Assembly: GCA_963703605.1 (NCBI GenBank)
Contig: CAVPFC010000012.1
Location: forward strand, 1 to 64,000
Direction: 5' to 3'
Source: DASXKD01 sp963703605
GTDB taxonomy: Bacteria > Actinomycetota > Actinomycetes > Streptosporangiales > Streptosporangiaceae
DNA: 64,000 nucleotides
In this document: in pieces, positions 45,262-54,343 of the stretch
Layout: the number at the start of each line of letters is the position of its first letter
Position numbering within the stretch: the stretch's first letter is position 1
The notes under the pieces: generated by a model
Seen by the model: only the letters and a program-made list of their open reading frames with translations
What the model was told of the DNA's origin: nothing
Databases searched by the model: none
Translations under genes and position numbers: made by a program

Positions 45262-45561
45262 CTAATACTTCAGCAGGTTCGCGTCATCGACCGACGCGGA
45301 CCTGCGGGTACGGAAGATCGTCATAAGAATCGCCAGCCCGACCACGACCTCGGCGGCGGCGACCACCATCACGAAGAACGCGATGACCTGGCCATCCAGG
45401 TTGCCGTGCAGCCTCGCGAAGCCGACGAAGGCCAGGTTGACCGCGTTCAGCATGAGCTCCACGCACATGAAGATGACCAGGGCGTTGCGGCGGACCAGCA
45501 CGCCCACCGCGCCGATCACGAACAGGATCACGGCAAGCGCCACGTAGTGTCCCGGGCTCAT
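45262..45561 (-). CDS. nuoK: NADH-quinone oxidoreductase subunit K
   Basis: 99 residues with three helices. LVRRNALVIFMCVELMLNAVNLAFV contains the buried glutamate and VVAAAEVVVGLAILMTIFR the second, both needed for proton transfer. ATG 45561 overlaps the nuoJ stop by 4 bp; the longer open frame upstream is nuoJ in the wrong frame. Confidence 0.9.
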   Translation of the reverse strand: MSPGHYVALAVILFVIGAVGVLVRRNALVIFMCVELMLNAVNLAFVGFARLHGNLDGQVIAFFVMVVAAAEVVVGLAILMTIFRTRRSASVDDANLLKY

Positions 45562-46415
45562 GGCCGCGCCTCCTCGTGCTCGGCGGCTGCGCCCTCCGGC
45601 CCAGCGCCCTCGCCCTCCGGCCCGGCGCCCTCCAGCGCCGCGCCGTTGCCCGGCGGCAGTTCCGGCCCGGGCAGCTCGTGTCCGAGGGGGCCGCGGCCGG
45701 CCCGCGCGATGACCGGGTTCACCGAGAGCTGGGACGGTGTGCCGTCGGGAAGCAGCGCCGGGAAGTCCACCGCGTTGTGCCGGGCGTAGACGCCGGGGCC
45801 GGGCAGCGGGGCCGGGTGGTTCCCGACGACCCGCTCCCGGGACAGGTCGCGCTGGGTTGGCCTGGGCGCGAGGCGTTCCCGGTGGGCGAGCACCATCGCG
45901 CCGAGCGCGGCGGTGATCAGCAGGGCGGCGGTGGCCTCGAACGGGAACACGTACCTGGTGAAGATCAGCTGGGCGAGCCCCTGCACGTTGGCGGTTCCGT
46001 ACCTGGCCCCGCTGGGCGCGGCGGGCCCGATCGCGGCGTGCCCGATGATGAGGGCCAGCAGCACCAGCAGGGCGATCCCGGCGATGCCCGCGCCGAGCCG
46101 CTGCCCGGGGATGTTCTCCTTGAGCGAGTCGGCGGCGCTCACGCCCACGATCATGAGCACGAACAGGAACAGCATCAGCACCGCGCCGGTGTAGACGATG
46201 ATCTGCACGAACGCGAGGAACGGCGCGCCCGCCACCGCGTACAGCATGGCGAGCGAGAGCATCACGACGGCGAGCAGCACGGCGCAGTAGACGGCTTTCC
46301 TGGCCATGATCATGCCAAGGCCGGCCGCCACCGAGATCACCGCCAGTATCCAGAACGTGACCGACGCGCCGGTCGAGCTGCCCTGGCCCGCGGCCAGCAG
46401 GTGCCCGGCGGTCAC
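45558..46415 (-). CDS. nuoJ: NADH-quinone oxidoreductase subunit J
   Basis: 285 residues. Five helices in the first 170 residues with FLAFVQIIVYTGAVLMLFLFVLMIVG typical of NuoJ. The C-terminal 110 residues are a soluble tail rich in proline, glycine and alanine ending in repeated GAGPEGE-like units, longer than in enterobacteria but common in actinomycetes. Overlaps nuoI by 4 bp. Confidence 0.9.
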   Translation of the reverse strand: MTAGHLLAAGQGSSTGASVTFWILAVISVAAGLGMIMARKAVYCAVLLAVVMLSLAMLYAVAGAPFLAFVQIIVYTGAVLMLFLFVLMIVGVSAADSLKENIPGQRLGAGIAGIALLVLLALIIGHAAIGPAAPSGARYGTANVQGLAQLIFTRYVFPFEATAALLITAALGAMVLAHRERLAPRPTQRDLSRERVVGNHPAPLPGPGVYARHNAVDFPALLPDGTPSQLSVNPVIARAGRGPLGHELPGPELPPGNGAALEGAGPEGEGAGPEGAAAEHEEARP

Positions 46416-47047
46416 TGGTCCGCTCCGTCCTCGGCTGCCTCGATCCAGCCCCCGGGGACCTCCGCGTCGGGCCGCCAGTCCATGTCCGGCGCCTGGGCGG
46501 CACCCGCTTCCTCCGCCTGCCGGCCTTTGGGATCCGCCACCACCCCGGCCGAGCCGAGGTTGTAGTAGTCCCGCTCAGAGTCACCCAGCCGCATCGGGTG
46601 CGGCGGCGCCTCCATGCCCTCCTCGAGCGGGGCCAGCAACTGCTCCTTGGTCCAGATCAGGCTCTCCCGGTTGTCGTCCGCGATCTCGTACTCGTTGGTC
46701 ATGGTCAGCGCGCGGGTCGGGCACGCCTCCACGCACAGCCCGCAGAGTATGCAGCGCAGGTAGTTGATCTGGTAGACGGCACCGTAACGCTCTCCCGGGG
46801 AGAACCGGCCGTCCGCGGAGTTGTCCTCGCCCTCGACGTAGATCGCGTCGGCCGGGCAGGCCCAGGCGCACAGCTCGCAGCCGATGCACTTCTCCAGCCC
46901 GTCCGGCCAGCGGTTGAGCTGGTGACGACCGTGGAACCGCGGCGCGGTGGGGTTCTTCTCCTCGGGGTACTGGACGGTGTCCACCTTCCGGAACATCTGC
47001 CGGAAGGTGACGCCGAACCCCTTCACGGGATTCAGGAACTCAGGCAC
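46412..47047 (-). CDS. nuoI: NADH-quinone oxidoreductase subunit I
   Basis: 211 residues with two [4Fe-4S] motifs, CIGCELCAWACP and CILCGLCVEACP, separated by the YVEGED...ERYGAVYQINYLRC stretch of canonical NuoI. Clearly different from the second NuoI-like protein at 20,022-20,408. C-terminal 60 residues are acidic and probably disordered. Overlaps nuoH by 8 bp. Confidence 0.95.
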   Translation of the reverse strand: MPEFLNPVKGFGVTFRQMFRKVDTVQYPEEKNPTAPRFHGRHQLNRWPDGLEKCIGCELCAWACPADAIYVEGEDNSADGRFSPGERYGAVYQINYLRCILCGLCVEACPTRALTMTNEYEIADDNRESLIWTKEQLLAPLEEGMEAPPHPMRLGDSERDYYNLGSAGVVADPKGRQAEEAGAAQAPDMDWRPDAEVPGGWIEAAEDGADQ

Positions 47048-48500
47048 CGGTAACCTCCTTGACGGTGGCCCGCGTCACCGCGCTCGGATCGGACGGGGCA
47101 GCGCCAACCGCGGCCGGCGGTGCGCTCGCGGGACTGGCCGGCACCCCGATGCCGTGATAGTGCGGCAGGTCCAGCGGGGGGACGGGGAACGCCGGGCCGC
47201 CGGCGGGTCCCGCACCGGGCTCCGCCGCCGTACCGGGCTCCGGCGCGGCGGCGGCCCGCCGCCGTTCCGCGGCCACGTCCCCGGCCCAGGCCAGCAGGAT
47301 CAGCGCGACGACGATGGCGCCGCCCACGATGTAGACCGCGACGCTGTGGTGGTGCTGCTGGCGCCACACCCGGATCGTCGCAATCATCATGATCCAGGCG
47401 AGCGACACGGGAATGAGCACCTTCCACCCGAACGCCATGAGCTGGTCGTACCGGATCCGCGGCAGGGTGCCGCGCAGCCACACAAAGCAGAACAGCAGGA
47501 TGAGCACCTTGGCCAGGAACCACAGCAGCGGCCACCAGCCGGTGTTCGCGCCCGACCACACCGACAGCGGCCACGGGGCGCGCCAGCCGCCGAGGAACAG
47601 CGTGCTGGCCAGCGCGGCGACCGTGGTCATGTTGATGTACTCGGCCAGGTAGAACAGCGCGAACTTGAGCGAGGCGTACTCGGTGTGGTAGCCGCCGACC
47701 AGCTCGCCCTCGCCCTCGGGAAGGTCGAACGGCAGCCGGTTGGTCTCGCCGACCATCGTGACCAGGTAGATGAGGAACGAGGGGAACAGCAGCACCGCGA
47801 ACCACGACGGGTAGTGCAGGATGACCCCGAACAGGTGGAACTCACCGCCGTGCGCCTGAGCGTTCACGATGGCGCTGGTGGACAGCGAGCCCGCGTACAG
47901 GAACACCGCGACGAAGGACAGGCCCATCGCGATCTCGTAGCTGACCACCTGGGCCGACGAGCGCAGCCCGCCGAGCAGCGAATACGGCGACGCCGAGGAC
48001 CAGCCCGCCAGGACGATCCCGTACACGGCTATCGAGCTCATCGAGAGCACGAGCAGCACCGCGACCGGGAGATCGGTGAGCTGGAGCGGGGTGTAGTGGT
48101 GGAAGATCGAGACCTCGGGGCCGAACGGGATGATCGCGAAGCTGACGAACGCGGGGATGACCGAGATCGCGGGGGCGATCCAGAACAGCAGCTTGTCCAC
48201 GTGCCGGGGGACGATGTCCTCCTTGAGCCCCAGCTTGACCCCGTCCATGAGCGACTGGAGCAGGCCGAACGGGCCGGCCCGGTTCGGGCCGGGGCGCTGC
48301 TGCATCCGGCCGATGACCCGGCGCTCCGCCCAGATGGCGAACAGCGTCATGACCACCAGGAACACGAAGATGACCAGCACCTTGAGCAGGACCATCCAGA
48401 TGGGCTGGCCGTAGAAGCTGGCCACGGTCACCGGGCGGTCGCCCGGGGAGGTGGCGGTGCCGTGCGCAGCCAGGCCCGCGGCGGCGGCCAAGCTGATCAT
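47040..48500 (-). CDS. nuoH: NADH-quinone oxidoreductase subunit H
   Basis: 486 residues, longer than usual because of an 80-residue soluble C-terminus. AERRVIGRMQQRPGPNRAGPFGLLQSLMDGVKL and MVGETNRLPFDLPEGEGELVGGYHTEY are the quinone-site loops with their conserved acidic residues. Anchors the hydrophilic arm to the membrane. Overlaps nuoG by 4 bp. Confidence 0.95.
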   Translation of the reverse strand: MISLAAAAGLAAHGTATSPGDRPVTVASFYGQPIWMVLLKVLVIFVFLVVMTLFAIWAERRVIGRMQQRPGPNRAGPFGLLQSLMDGVKLGLKEDIVPRHVDKLLFWIAPAISVIPAFVSFAIIPFGPEVSIFHHYTPLQLTDLPVAVLLVLSMSSIAVYGIVLAGWSSASPYSLLGGLRSSAQVVSYEIAMGLSFVAVFLYAGSLSTSAIVNAQAHGGEFHLFGVILHYPSWFAVLLFPSFLIYLVTMVGETNRLPFDLPEGEGELVGGYHTEYASLKFALFYLAEYINMTTVAALASTLFLGGWRAPWPLSVWSGANTGWWPLLWFLAKVLILLFCFVWLRGTLPRIRYDQLMAFGWKVLIPVSLAWIMMIATIRVWRQQHHHSVAVYIVGGAIVVALILLAWAGDVAAERRRAAAAPEPGTAAEPGAGPAGGPAFPVPPLDLPHYHGIGVPASPASAPPAAVGAAPSDPSAVTRATVKEVTGA

Positions 48501-50923
48501 TGCGGGCTCCTCAGAGTCACCAGGGTGCCGTTCCAGGCACCGAGTTCGCGCCGGACCTCGCAGCCGAGCGCGTGTGTGGGCAGCCAGATCACCCGGTCGG
48601 GCATGTCGTGCTCGCGCACGCCGATGGTGATGGCCCCCTGTGCGGTGGTCACCGTGACCCTATCGCCGCCGGCGATGCCGGCCTCCGCCGCGGTGGCCGC
48701 CGACATCAGGGCCTCCGCCGGCCGGGCCGTTCCGGCGAGGAACGGCTCGCCGTCCAGCATCCGGCCGGTGTCGATGAGCTGGTGCCAGGTGGCCAGGACG
48801 GCCTGGCCGGGACCGGGCACGAGGCTGGCCAGGGACGGGAAGGACGGCGCGCGCATCCGGGTACCCTGCCAGGCGCCCAGCGCGCCAAGCTCCCGGCGGG
48901 CCGCGGCGGCATCGGGCAGGCCGAGATGGACGTCCATCTCATCGGCGATCCGGCCCAGCACCAGCAGGTCCGGCTCCAGGCCGGCCGCCTCCAGGGCGGC
49001 CTCGAAGGACCCGGGCCTGCCTTCCCAGTTCACGAACGTGCCCGCCTTCTCCGGCACGGCCGACACCGGGAGCACCACGTCGGCCCGGTCGGTGACGGCG
49101 CTGGGCCGCAGTTCCAGGCTCACCACAAAGGGCGTGGCCGCCAGTGCGGTGAGCGCGAACTGGCCGTCCGGCAGGTCGGCCGGGTCCACGCCGGCCACGA
49201 CCAGGGCGTCCAGCTCACCGGCCGCGGCGGCGGCAAGCATCTCGCCGGTGTCCCGGCCGGGCCCGTCCGGCAGCTCGGCGACCCCCCAGGCCCGCGCGAC
49301 CTCGGCCCGCGCCTGCGCGTCGGACACCGGCCGCCCGCCGGGGAGCAGCAACGGCAGCGCGCCGGCGTCGACCGCGCCCCGCTCGCCGGCCCGCCGGGGC
49401 ACCCAGGCCAGCGCCGCCCCGGTCGCGGTGGCCAGCCGGGATAGCGCGGAGAACGCCCCTGGCGTCTCGGCGAGCCGTTCGCCCGCCAGGATGACCGCGC
49501 CCTCGGCGGTCAGCGCCCGCGCGGCAGCCTCCTCGGCGGGGTCGAGCCCGGCGGTCGCGGCCAGCCGGGTGAGCACCTCGGTCTCGGTGCCGGGCACGGC
49601 CGGCAGCAGCGTCCCGGAGAGCTTGGCCAGCCCGTGGGTGGCCAGCGCGGCCATCGAGTACACCTTGACCTTGCCGGCCCGGGCGCCCTTGCGCAGCCGG
49701 AGGAAGATGATCGGCGACTCCTCCTCGGGCTCCAGCCCCGCGAGCAGCACGGCCGGTGCCCGTTCCAGGTCGGCGTAGTTGATCTCCACCCCGCGGCCGG
49801 CCACCCGGGCGGCGAGGAACTGCGCCTCCTCGGCCGAGTGCGGGCGCGCCCGCGAATCTATGTCGTTGCTGGCCAGCGCCACCCTGGCGAACTTGGCGTA
49901 GGCGTAGGCGTCCTCGAGGGTGAGCCTGCCCCCGGTCAGCACGCCCGCCCGGCCGCGGGCGGCGGCCAGGCCGGCCGCGGCGGCCCCGATGGCCTCCGGC
50001 CAGGACGCGGGCCGCAGCACCCCGTCCTCGCGTACCAGGGGCGTGACCAGGCGGTCCGGCTGGGTGGCGTAGGTGAACGCCCAGCGGCCCTTGTCGCAGT
50101 TCCACTCCTCGTTCACCTGCGGGTCGTCGCCGGCCAGCCGCCGGGAGACCACGCCGCGCCGGTGGTCGGTCCGCTGGCGGCAACCGGACGCGCAGTGCTC
50201 GCAGACGCTGGGCGTGGACACCAGGTCGAAGGGCCGGCTCCGGAACCGGTAGGCGGCGCTGGTGAGCGCGCCGACGGGGCAGATCTGCACGGTATTGCCG
50301 GAGAAGTAGGAGTCGAACGGCACCCCGTCCGCGGTCCCCACCTGCTGCTCGGGGCCGCGTTCCAGCAGTTCGATGAGCGGGTCGCCGGCGATCTGCTCGG
50401 CGAACCTGGTGCAGCGCGCGCACGAGACACAGCGCTCGCGGTCGAGCAGCACCTCGCTGGACAGCGCTATCGGCTTGGCGAAGGTGCGCTTGGCCTCGGT
50501 GAACCGGGTCTCGCCCGCGCCGGTGGACATGGCCTGGTTTTGCAGCGGGCACTCGCCGCCCTTGTCGCACATGGGACAGTCGAGCGGGTGGTTGATGAGC
50601 AGCATCTCCATCACCCCGCGCTGGGCCTTTTCGGCCACCGGGGAAGAGAGCTGGGTGCGCACCTTCATCCCGTCGGTGCAGGTGGTGGTGCACGACGCGA
50701 GCGGCTTGGCCTGCCCCTCCACCTCGACAAGACACTGCCGGCACGCGCCCACCGGGTCCAGCAGCGGGTGATCGCAGAACCGGGGGATCTGGATGCCCAG
50801 CAGTTCGGCGGCGCGGATCACCAGTATTCCCTTGGGGACGGTGATCTCGAAGCCGTCGATGGTAACGGTCACGCCCTCGACGACGGGCGCCAGCGCGCCC
50901 GCGTCATTGGCCGTTGTGGTCAT
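48497..50923 (-). CDS. nuoG: NADH-quinone oxidoreductase subunit G
   Basis: 808 residues. An N-terminal [2Fe-2S] domain (CDHPLLDPVGACRQCLVEVEG), the CPMCDKGGECPLQ and CVSCARCTRFAEQ cluster motifs, and CEHCASGC...WNCDKGRWAF for a further [4Fe-4S] cluster are all present. The remainder is a molybdopterin-oxidoreductase-like domain without cofactor. An alanine-rich stretch between about 470 and 680 is divergent. Three bases from nuoF. Confidence 0.95.
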   Translation of the reverse strand: MTTTANDAGALAPVVEGVTVTIDGFEITVPKGILVIRAAELLGIQIPRFCDHPLLDPVGACRQCLVEVEGQAKPLASCTTTCTDGMKVRTQLSSPVAEKAQRGVMEMLLINHPLDCPMCDKGGECPLQNQAMSTGAGETRFTEAKRTFAKPIALSSEVLLDRERCVSCARCTRFAEQIAGDPLIELLERGPEQQVGTADGVPFDSYFSGNTVQICPVGALTSAAYRFRSRPFDLVSTPSVCEHCASGCRQRTDHRRGVVSRRLAGDDPQVNEEWNCDKGRWAFTYATQPDRLVTPLVREDGVLRPASWPEAIGAAAAGLAAARGRAGVLTGGRLTLEDAYAYAKFARVALASNDIDSRARPHSAEEAQFLAARVAGRGVEINYADLERAPAVLLAGLEPEEESPIIFLRLRKGARAGKVKVYSMAALATHGLAKLSGTLLPAVPGTETEVLTRLAATAGLDPAEEAAARALTAEGAVILAGERLAETPGAFSALSRLATATGAALAWVPRRAGERGAVDAGALPLLLPGGRPVSDAQARAEVARAWGVAELPDGPGRDTGEMLAAAAAGELDALVVAGVDPADLPDGQFALTALAATPFVVSLELRPSAVTDRADVVLPVSAVPEKAGTFVNWEGRPGSFEAALEAAGLEPDLLVLGRIADEMDVHLGLPDAAAARRELGALGAWQGTRMRAPSFPSLASLVPGPGQAVLATWHQLIDTGRMLDGEPFLAGTARPAEALMSAATAAEAGIAGGDRVTVTTAQGAITIGVREHDMPDRVIWLPTHALGCEVRRELGAWNGTLVTLRSPQ

Positions 50924-50926
50924 CGG

Positions 50927-52231
50927 TTATCGGCCTCCGTCGGCCCAGAGCGTGGCGGCGGCGGGATCGAACGGGCAGCCGCCCCGCTTGGCGTGCTCGA
51001 TGAACTCGTCGCGGAAGTACTTGATGGACGACACCACCGGGCTGACCGCACCGTCGCCGAACGCGCAGAAGGCGCGGCCCAGGATGTTGTCGCAGATGTC
51101 GAGCAGCTTGTCCAGGTCGCCATCGATTCCCTCGCCGTGCTCCAGCCGGTCGAGGATGCGCACCATCCAGTAGGTGCCCTCCCGGCACGGGGTGCACTTG
51201 CCGCAGGACTCGTCCTGGTAGAACTCGGTCCAGCGGAGCGTGGCGCGCAGCACGCAGGTGGTCTCGTCGAAGATCTGCAAGGCCCGGGTGCCGAGCATCG
51301 ACCCCGCCTTGCCGACTCCCTCGAAGTCCAGCGGGACGTCCAGGTGCTCGTCGGTGAAGATCGGCGTGGACGAGCCGCCGGGGGTCCAGAACTTCAGGCT
51401 GTGGCCGGCCCGGACGCCCCCGGAGAGGTCGAGCAGTTCCCGCAGCGTCGTACCGAGCGGCGCCTCGTACTGGCCCGGCGTGGTCACATGACCCGTCAGC
51501 GAGAAAATGCCGAACCCCTTGGACCGTTCGGTGCCCATGACGTTGAACGCGCTGGCGCCGCGGCCCACGATGAACGGGACGCTGGCGATCGACTCGACGT
51601 TGTTGACCACGGTGGGGCAGGCGTAGAGCCCGGCGGTGGCCGGGAACGGCGGCTTGAGCCGCGGCTGGCCCCGGCGGCCCTCGAGCGAGTCGAGCATGGC
51701 GGTCTCCTCGCCGCACTCGTAGGCGCCGGCGCCCGCATGGACGGTGATGTCCAGGCTGAAGCCCGAGCCGAGGATGTTCTCACCCAGGTACCCGGCCGCG
51801 TAGGCCTCGGCGACCGCGTGGTGCAGCCTGCGGACGGCGTGCAGCACCTCGCCGCGCACGTAGATGAAGGCCCGTTTCGCCCTGATGGCGTAGGCGGCGA
51901 TGATCGCGCCCTCGATCAGCGTGTGCGGGGTGGCCAGCATGAGCGGGACGTCCTTGCAGGTACCCGGCTCGGATTCGTCGGCGTTGACGACGAGATAGTG
52001 CGGCTTGTTGTCGCCCTGGGGAATGAAGCCCCACTTCATGCCCGTGGGGAAGCCCGCGCCGCCGCGTCCGCGCAGTCCCGAGTCCTTCACCATCTGGATG
52101 ATCTCGTCCGGTGAGCTGCGCAGCGCCTTGGGCAGCGCCTGGTACCCGCCGACGCGCTTGTAGCCGGCCAGCGTGAACGAGCCAGGCTCATCCCAGTGCG
52201 CGGTGAGCTCCGGGGTCAGTACCGAGGTCAA
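50927..52231 (-). CDS. nuoF: NADH-quinone oxidoreductase subunit F
   Basis: 434 residues. GRGGAGFPTGMKW binds FMN/NADH, and ESCGKCTPCREG with the later FCAFGDGA cysteine holds a [4Fe-4S] cluster. The start is TTG 52231, overlapping the nuoE stop (TTGA), with GGGAGCAGG upstream; no ATG or GTG fits the family N-terminus. NADH enters the complex here. Confidence 0.9.
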   Translation of the reverse strand: MTSVLTPELTAHWDEPGSFTLAGYKRVGGYQALPKALRSSPDEIIQMVKDSGLRGRGGAGFPTGMKWGFIPQGDNKPHYLVVNADESEPGTCKDVPLMLATPHTLIEGAIIAAYAIRAKRAFIYVRGEVLHAVRRLHHAVAEAYAAGYLGENILGSGFSLDITVHAGAGAYECGEETAMLDSLEGRRGQPRLKPPFPATAGLYACPTVVNNVESIASVPFIVGRGASAFNVMGTERSKGFGIFSLTGHVTTPGQYEAPLGTTLRELLDLSGGVRAGHSLKFWTPGGSSTPIFTDEHLDVPLDFEGVGKAGSMLGTRALQIFDETTCVLRATLRWTEFYQDESCGKCTPCREGTYWMVRILDRLEHGEGIDGDLDKLLDICDNILGRAFCAFGDGAVSPVVSSIKYFRDEFIEHAKRGGCPFDPAAATLWADGGR

Positions 52232-52932
52232 GACCTGCTCCCATCCTGCGAGCGGTCCCCGGCAGGCGCGCCGGCCGCGGGAGCGTCGGGCGTCCAGCCG
52301 TGCTCCTTGGCTATCCGCAGCCCGGCCAGCGTCGGGCCCCCAGCGGTATGCCCACCGGTCGCCTGGTCGTCGGGGAACCCGGCCAGGATCCGCCCGGCCT
52401 GCTTCCAGGTGACCAGCCGTGGGGCGCCGCGGCTGGGCGCGATGTCCCGGCCGGCCCGCAGGCCGTCGACCAGTTCCCGGGCCGACGTGGGATTTATGTT
52501 GTCGAAGAACTCCCAGTTCACCATCACGACGGGCGCGTAGTCGCAGCCGGCGTTGCACTCGACGTGCTCCAGGCTGACCTTGCCGTCCGGGGTGGGCTCG
52601 TCCTCGCCAACCCCGAGATGCTCGCGCAGGTCCGCCAGGATCTGGTCGCCGCCCATGATCGCGCACAGCGTGTTGGTGCAGACGCCGACGTGGTACTCGC
52701 CAACCGGGTGGCGCTTGTACATGGTGTAGAACGACGCCACGGCGGTGACCTCGGTCTCGGTCAGGCCGAGCTGGCCGGCGCAGTAGGCGATCCCGTCGTC
52801 GGACAGGTAGCCCTCCTCCGCCTGCACCAGGTGCAGCAACGGCAGCAGGGCCGACCGGGAACGCGGGTACCGGCCGATGATCTCACCGGCGTCCGGGTCC
52901 AGCCGGGCACGCACCTCCTCGCTGAAGGGCAT
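52228..52932 (-). CDS. nuoE: NADH-quinone oxidoreductase subunit E
   Basis: 234 residues. Thioredoxin-like [2Fe-2S] protein with VCTNTLCAIMGG and ECNAGCDYAPVVMVN giving the four cysteines. The C-terminal 70 residues are an extension rich in alanine and glycine. Its Shine-Dalgarno lies in a 21 bp sequence that duplicates the end of nuoD, and 85 bp separate it from nuoD, the largest gap in the operon. Confidence 0.9.
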   Translation of the reverse strand: MPFSEEVRARLDPDAGEIIGRYPRSRSALLPLLHLVQAEEGYLSDDGIAYCAGQLGLTETEVTAVASFYTMYKRHPVGEYHVGVCTNTLCAIMGGDQILADLREHLGVGEDEPTPDGKVSLEHVECNAGCDYAPVVMVNWEFFDNINPTSARELVDGLRAGRDIAPSRGAPRLVTWKQAGRILAGFPDDQATGGHTAGGPTLAGLRIAKEHGWTPDAPAAGAPAGDRSQDGSRS

Positions 52933-52936
52933 TTTT

Positions 52937-53040
52937 ACCTGTCCACCCCTCCCATTAGTAGCGGAGCGTCGATGCGGGAACGGCGGCCAGCCAGCAACGG
53001 CGAGAAGAGGGACCGTCTCACCTGTCCACCCCTCCCATTA
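52937..53040. repeat. 21 bp direct repeats flanking the nuoD-nuoE gap
   Basis: Identical 21 bp blocks lie at 52,937-52,957 and 53,020-53,040. The right copy encodes the last codons of nuoD; the left copy holds the ribosome binding site of nuoE. The offset is 83 bp. This looks like a short duplication or an insertion between repeats. Confidence 0.85.
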
Positions 53041-54343
53041 CCGGGTCAATGCTTGCCACGGCCGCGATTACGTCGGCGACCATGCCACCTTCGGTCATCG
53101 CGGCGAGCGACTGAAGGTTGGTGAACGAGGGATCCCGGAAATGCGCCCGGAATGGCCTGGTGCCACCGTCGCTGACCGCATGGCAGCCTAGCTCGCCGCG
53201 GGGCGATTCGACCGGCGCGTACACCTGACCGACAGGAACCCGGAATCCCTCGGTAACCAGCTTGAAATGATGGATGAGCGCTTCCATGGACTGGCCCATG
53301 ATGTGCGCGATGTGGTCGGGAGAGTTCCCCAGGCCGTCCGGGCCGACCGCGAGCTGGGCGGGCCAGCCGATCTTGGGATCGGCGATCATGATCCGGTCGT
53401 CGGGCGGGCGCTTGGCCGCCAGCCGGTCCACGCACTGGGAGATGATCTTGAGGGACTGCTCCATCTCGTCCATCCGGACCAGGTAACGGCCGTAGACATC
53501 GCAGCCGGTCTGCGTCGGCACGTCGAACTCGTAGGTCTCGTAGCCGCAGTAAGGCTGGCTCTTACGCAGGTCCCACGGCAGCCCGGCGGCCCGCAGCACC
53601 GGGCCGGTGACGCCGAGCGTCATGCAGCCGGGCAGGTCGAGGTAGGCGACGTTCCTGGTCCGGGCCAGGTAGACCGGGTTGGCGTCCAGCAGCGCGCGGA
53701 TCTCCCCGATCAGCGCCGGCATCACGTCCAGGAATTCGCGCAGCGCCTCGAGCGCGCCCCGGGGCAGGTCCTGGGACACGCCGCCGGGGCGGACGTAGGC
53801 GTGGTTCATCCGCAGGCCGGAGATGAGCTCGAACAGGTCGAGGACCTTCTCGCGCTCCCGGAGCCCGTACAGCAGGACCGTGCTCGCGCCCAGCTCGAGG
53901 CCGAATGTGCCGATCGCCATCATGTGCGAGGAGATCCGGTTGAGCTCCATCATCAGCACCCGCAGCACGGTGGCCCGCGGCGGGACCTCGTGCTCGATGC
54001 CGAGCAGCCGCTCCACCGCCAGGCAGTACGCGGTCTCGTTGAAGATGGGCGACAGGTAGTCCATCCGGGTGCAGAACGTCACGCCCTGCGTCCAGGTACG
54101 GAACTCCATGTTCTTCTCGATGCCGGTGTGCAGGTAGCCGATGACCGCGCGCAGTTCGGTCACGGTTTCCCCGTTCAGGGTCAGGATCAGCCGCAGCACC
54201 CCGTGGGTCGACGGATGCTGGGGACCCATGTTGACGACGAGCCGCTCCTCGTCCTCCGGGTCGGTGCCACCAACCGCGGCGACGACCTCGTCCCAGTCCT
54301 CGCCGCCAACGTTGTAGACACGGCCCTCCGTCTCCGCGGTCAC
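53018..54343 (-). CDS. nuoD: NADH-quinone oxidoreductase subunit D
   Basis: 441 residues. NMGPQHPSTHGVLRLIL near residues 35-51 and the histidine and tyrosine that meet the quinone, RMDYLSPIFNE, RIMIADPKIGW and ESPRGELGCHAVSDGG mark NuoD. Works with NuoB and NuoC at the quinone site. Overlaps nuoC by 4 bp. The C-terminal codons are duplicated downstream as a 21 bp repeat. Confidence 0.95.
   Translation of the reverse strand: MTAETEGRVYNVGGEDWDEVVAAVGGTDPEDEERLVVNMGPQHPSTHGVLRLILTLNGETVTELRAVIGYLHTGIEKNMEFRTWTQGVTFCTRMDYLSPIFNETAYCLAVERLLGIEHEVPPRATVLRVLMMELNRISSHMMAIGTFGLELGASTVLLYGLREREKVLDLFELISGLRMNHAYVRPGGVSQDLPRGALEALREFLDVMPALIGEIRALLDANPVYLARTRNVAYLDLPGCMTLGVTGPVLRAAGLPWDLRKSQPYCGYETYEFDVPTQTGCDVYGRYLVRMDEMEQSLKIISQCVDRLAAKRPPDDRIMIADPKIGWPAQLAVGPDGLGNSPDHIAHIMGQSMEALIHHFKLVTEGFRVPVGQVYAPVESPRGELGCHAVSDGGTRPFRAHFRDPSFTNLQSLAAMTEGGMVADVIAAVASIDPVMGGVDR

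Noticed and set aside
43816..45789. Long plus-strand frame over nuoL-nuoK
   Set aside because: Antisense to well-supported complex I genes, low-complexity histidine/glutamine/arginine content.
46947..49778. 943-codon plus-strand frame over nuoI-nuoH-nuoG
   Set aside because: Same reason: shadow of GC-rich coding strand, no recognisable domain.
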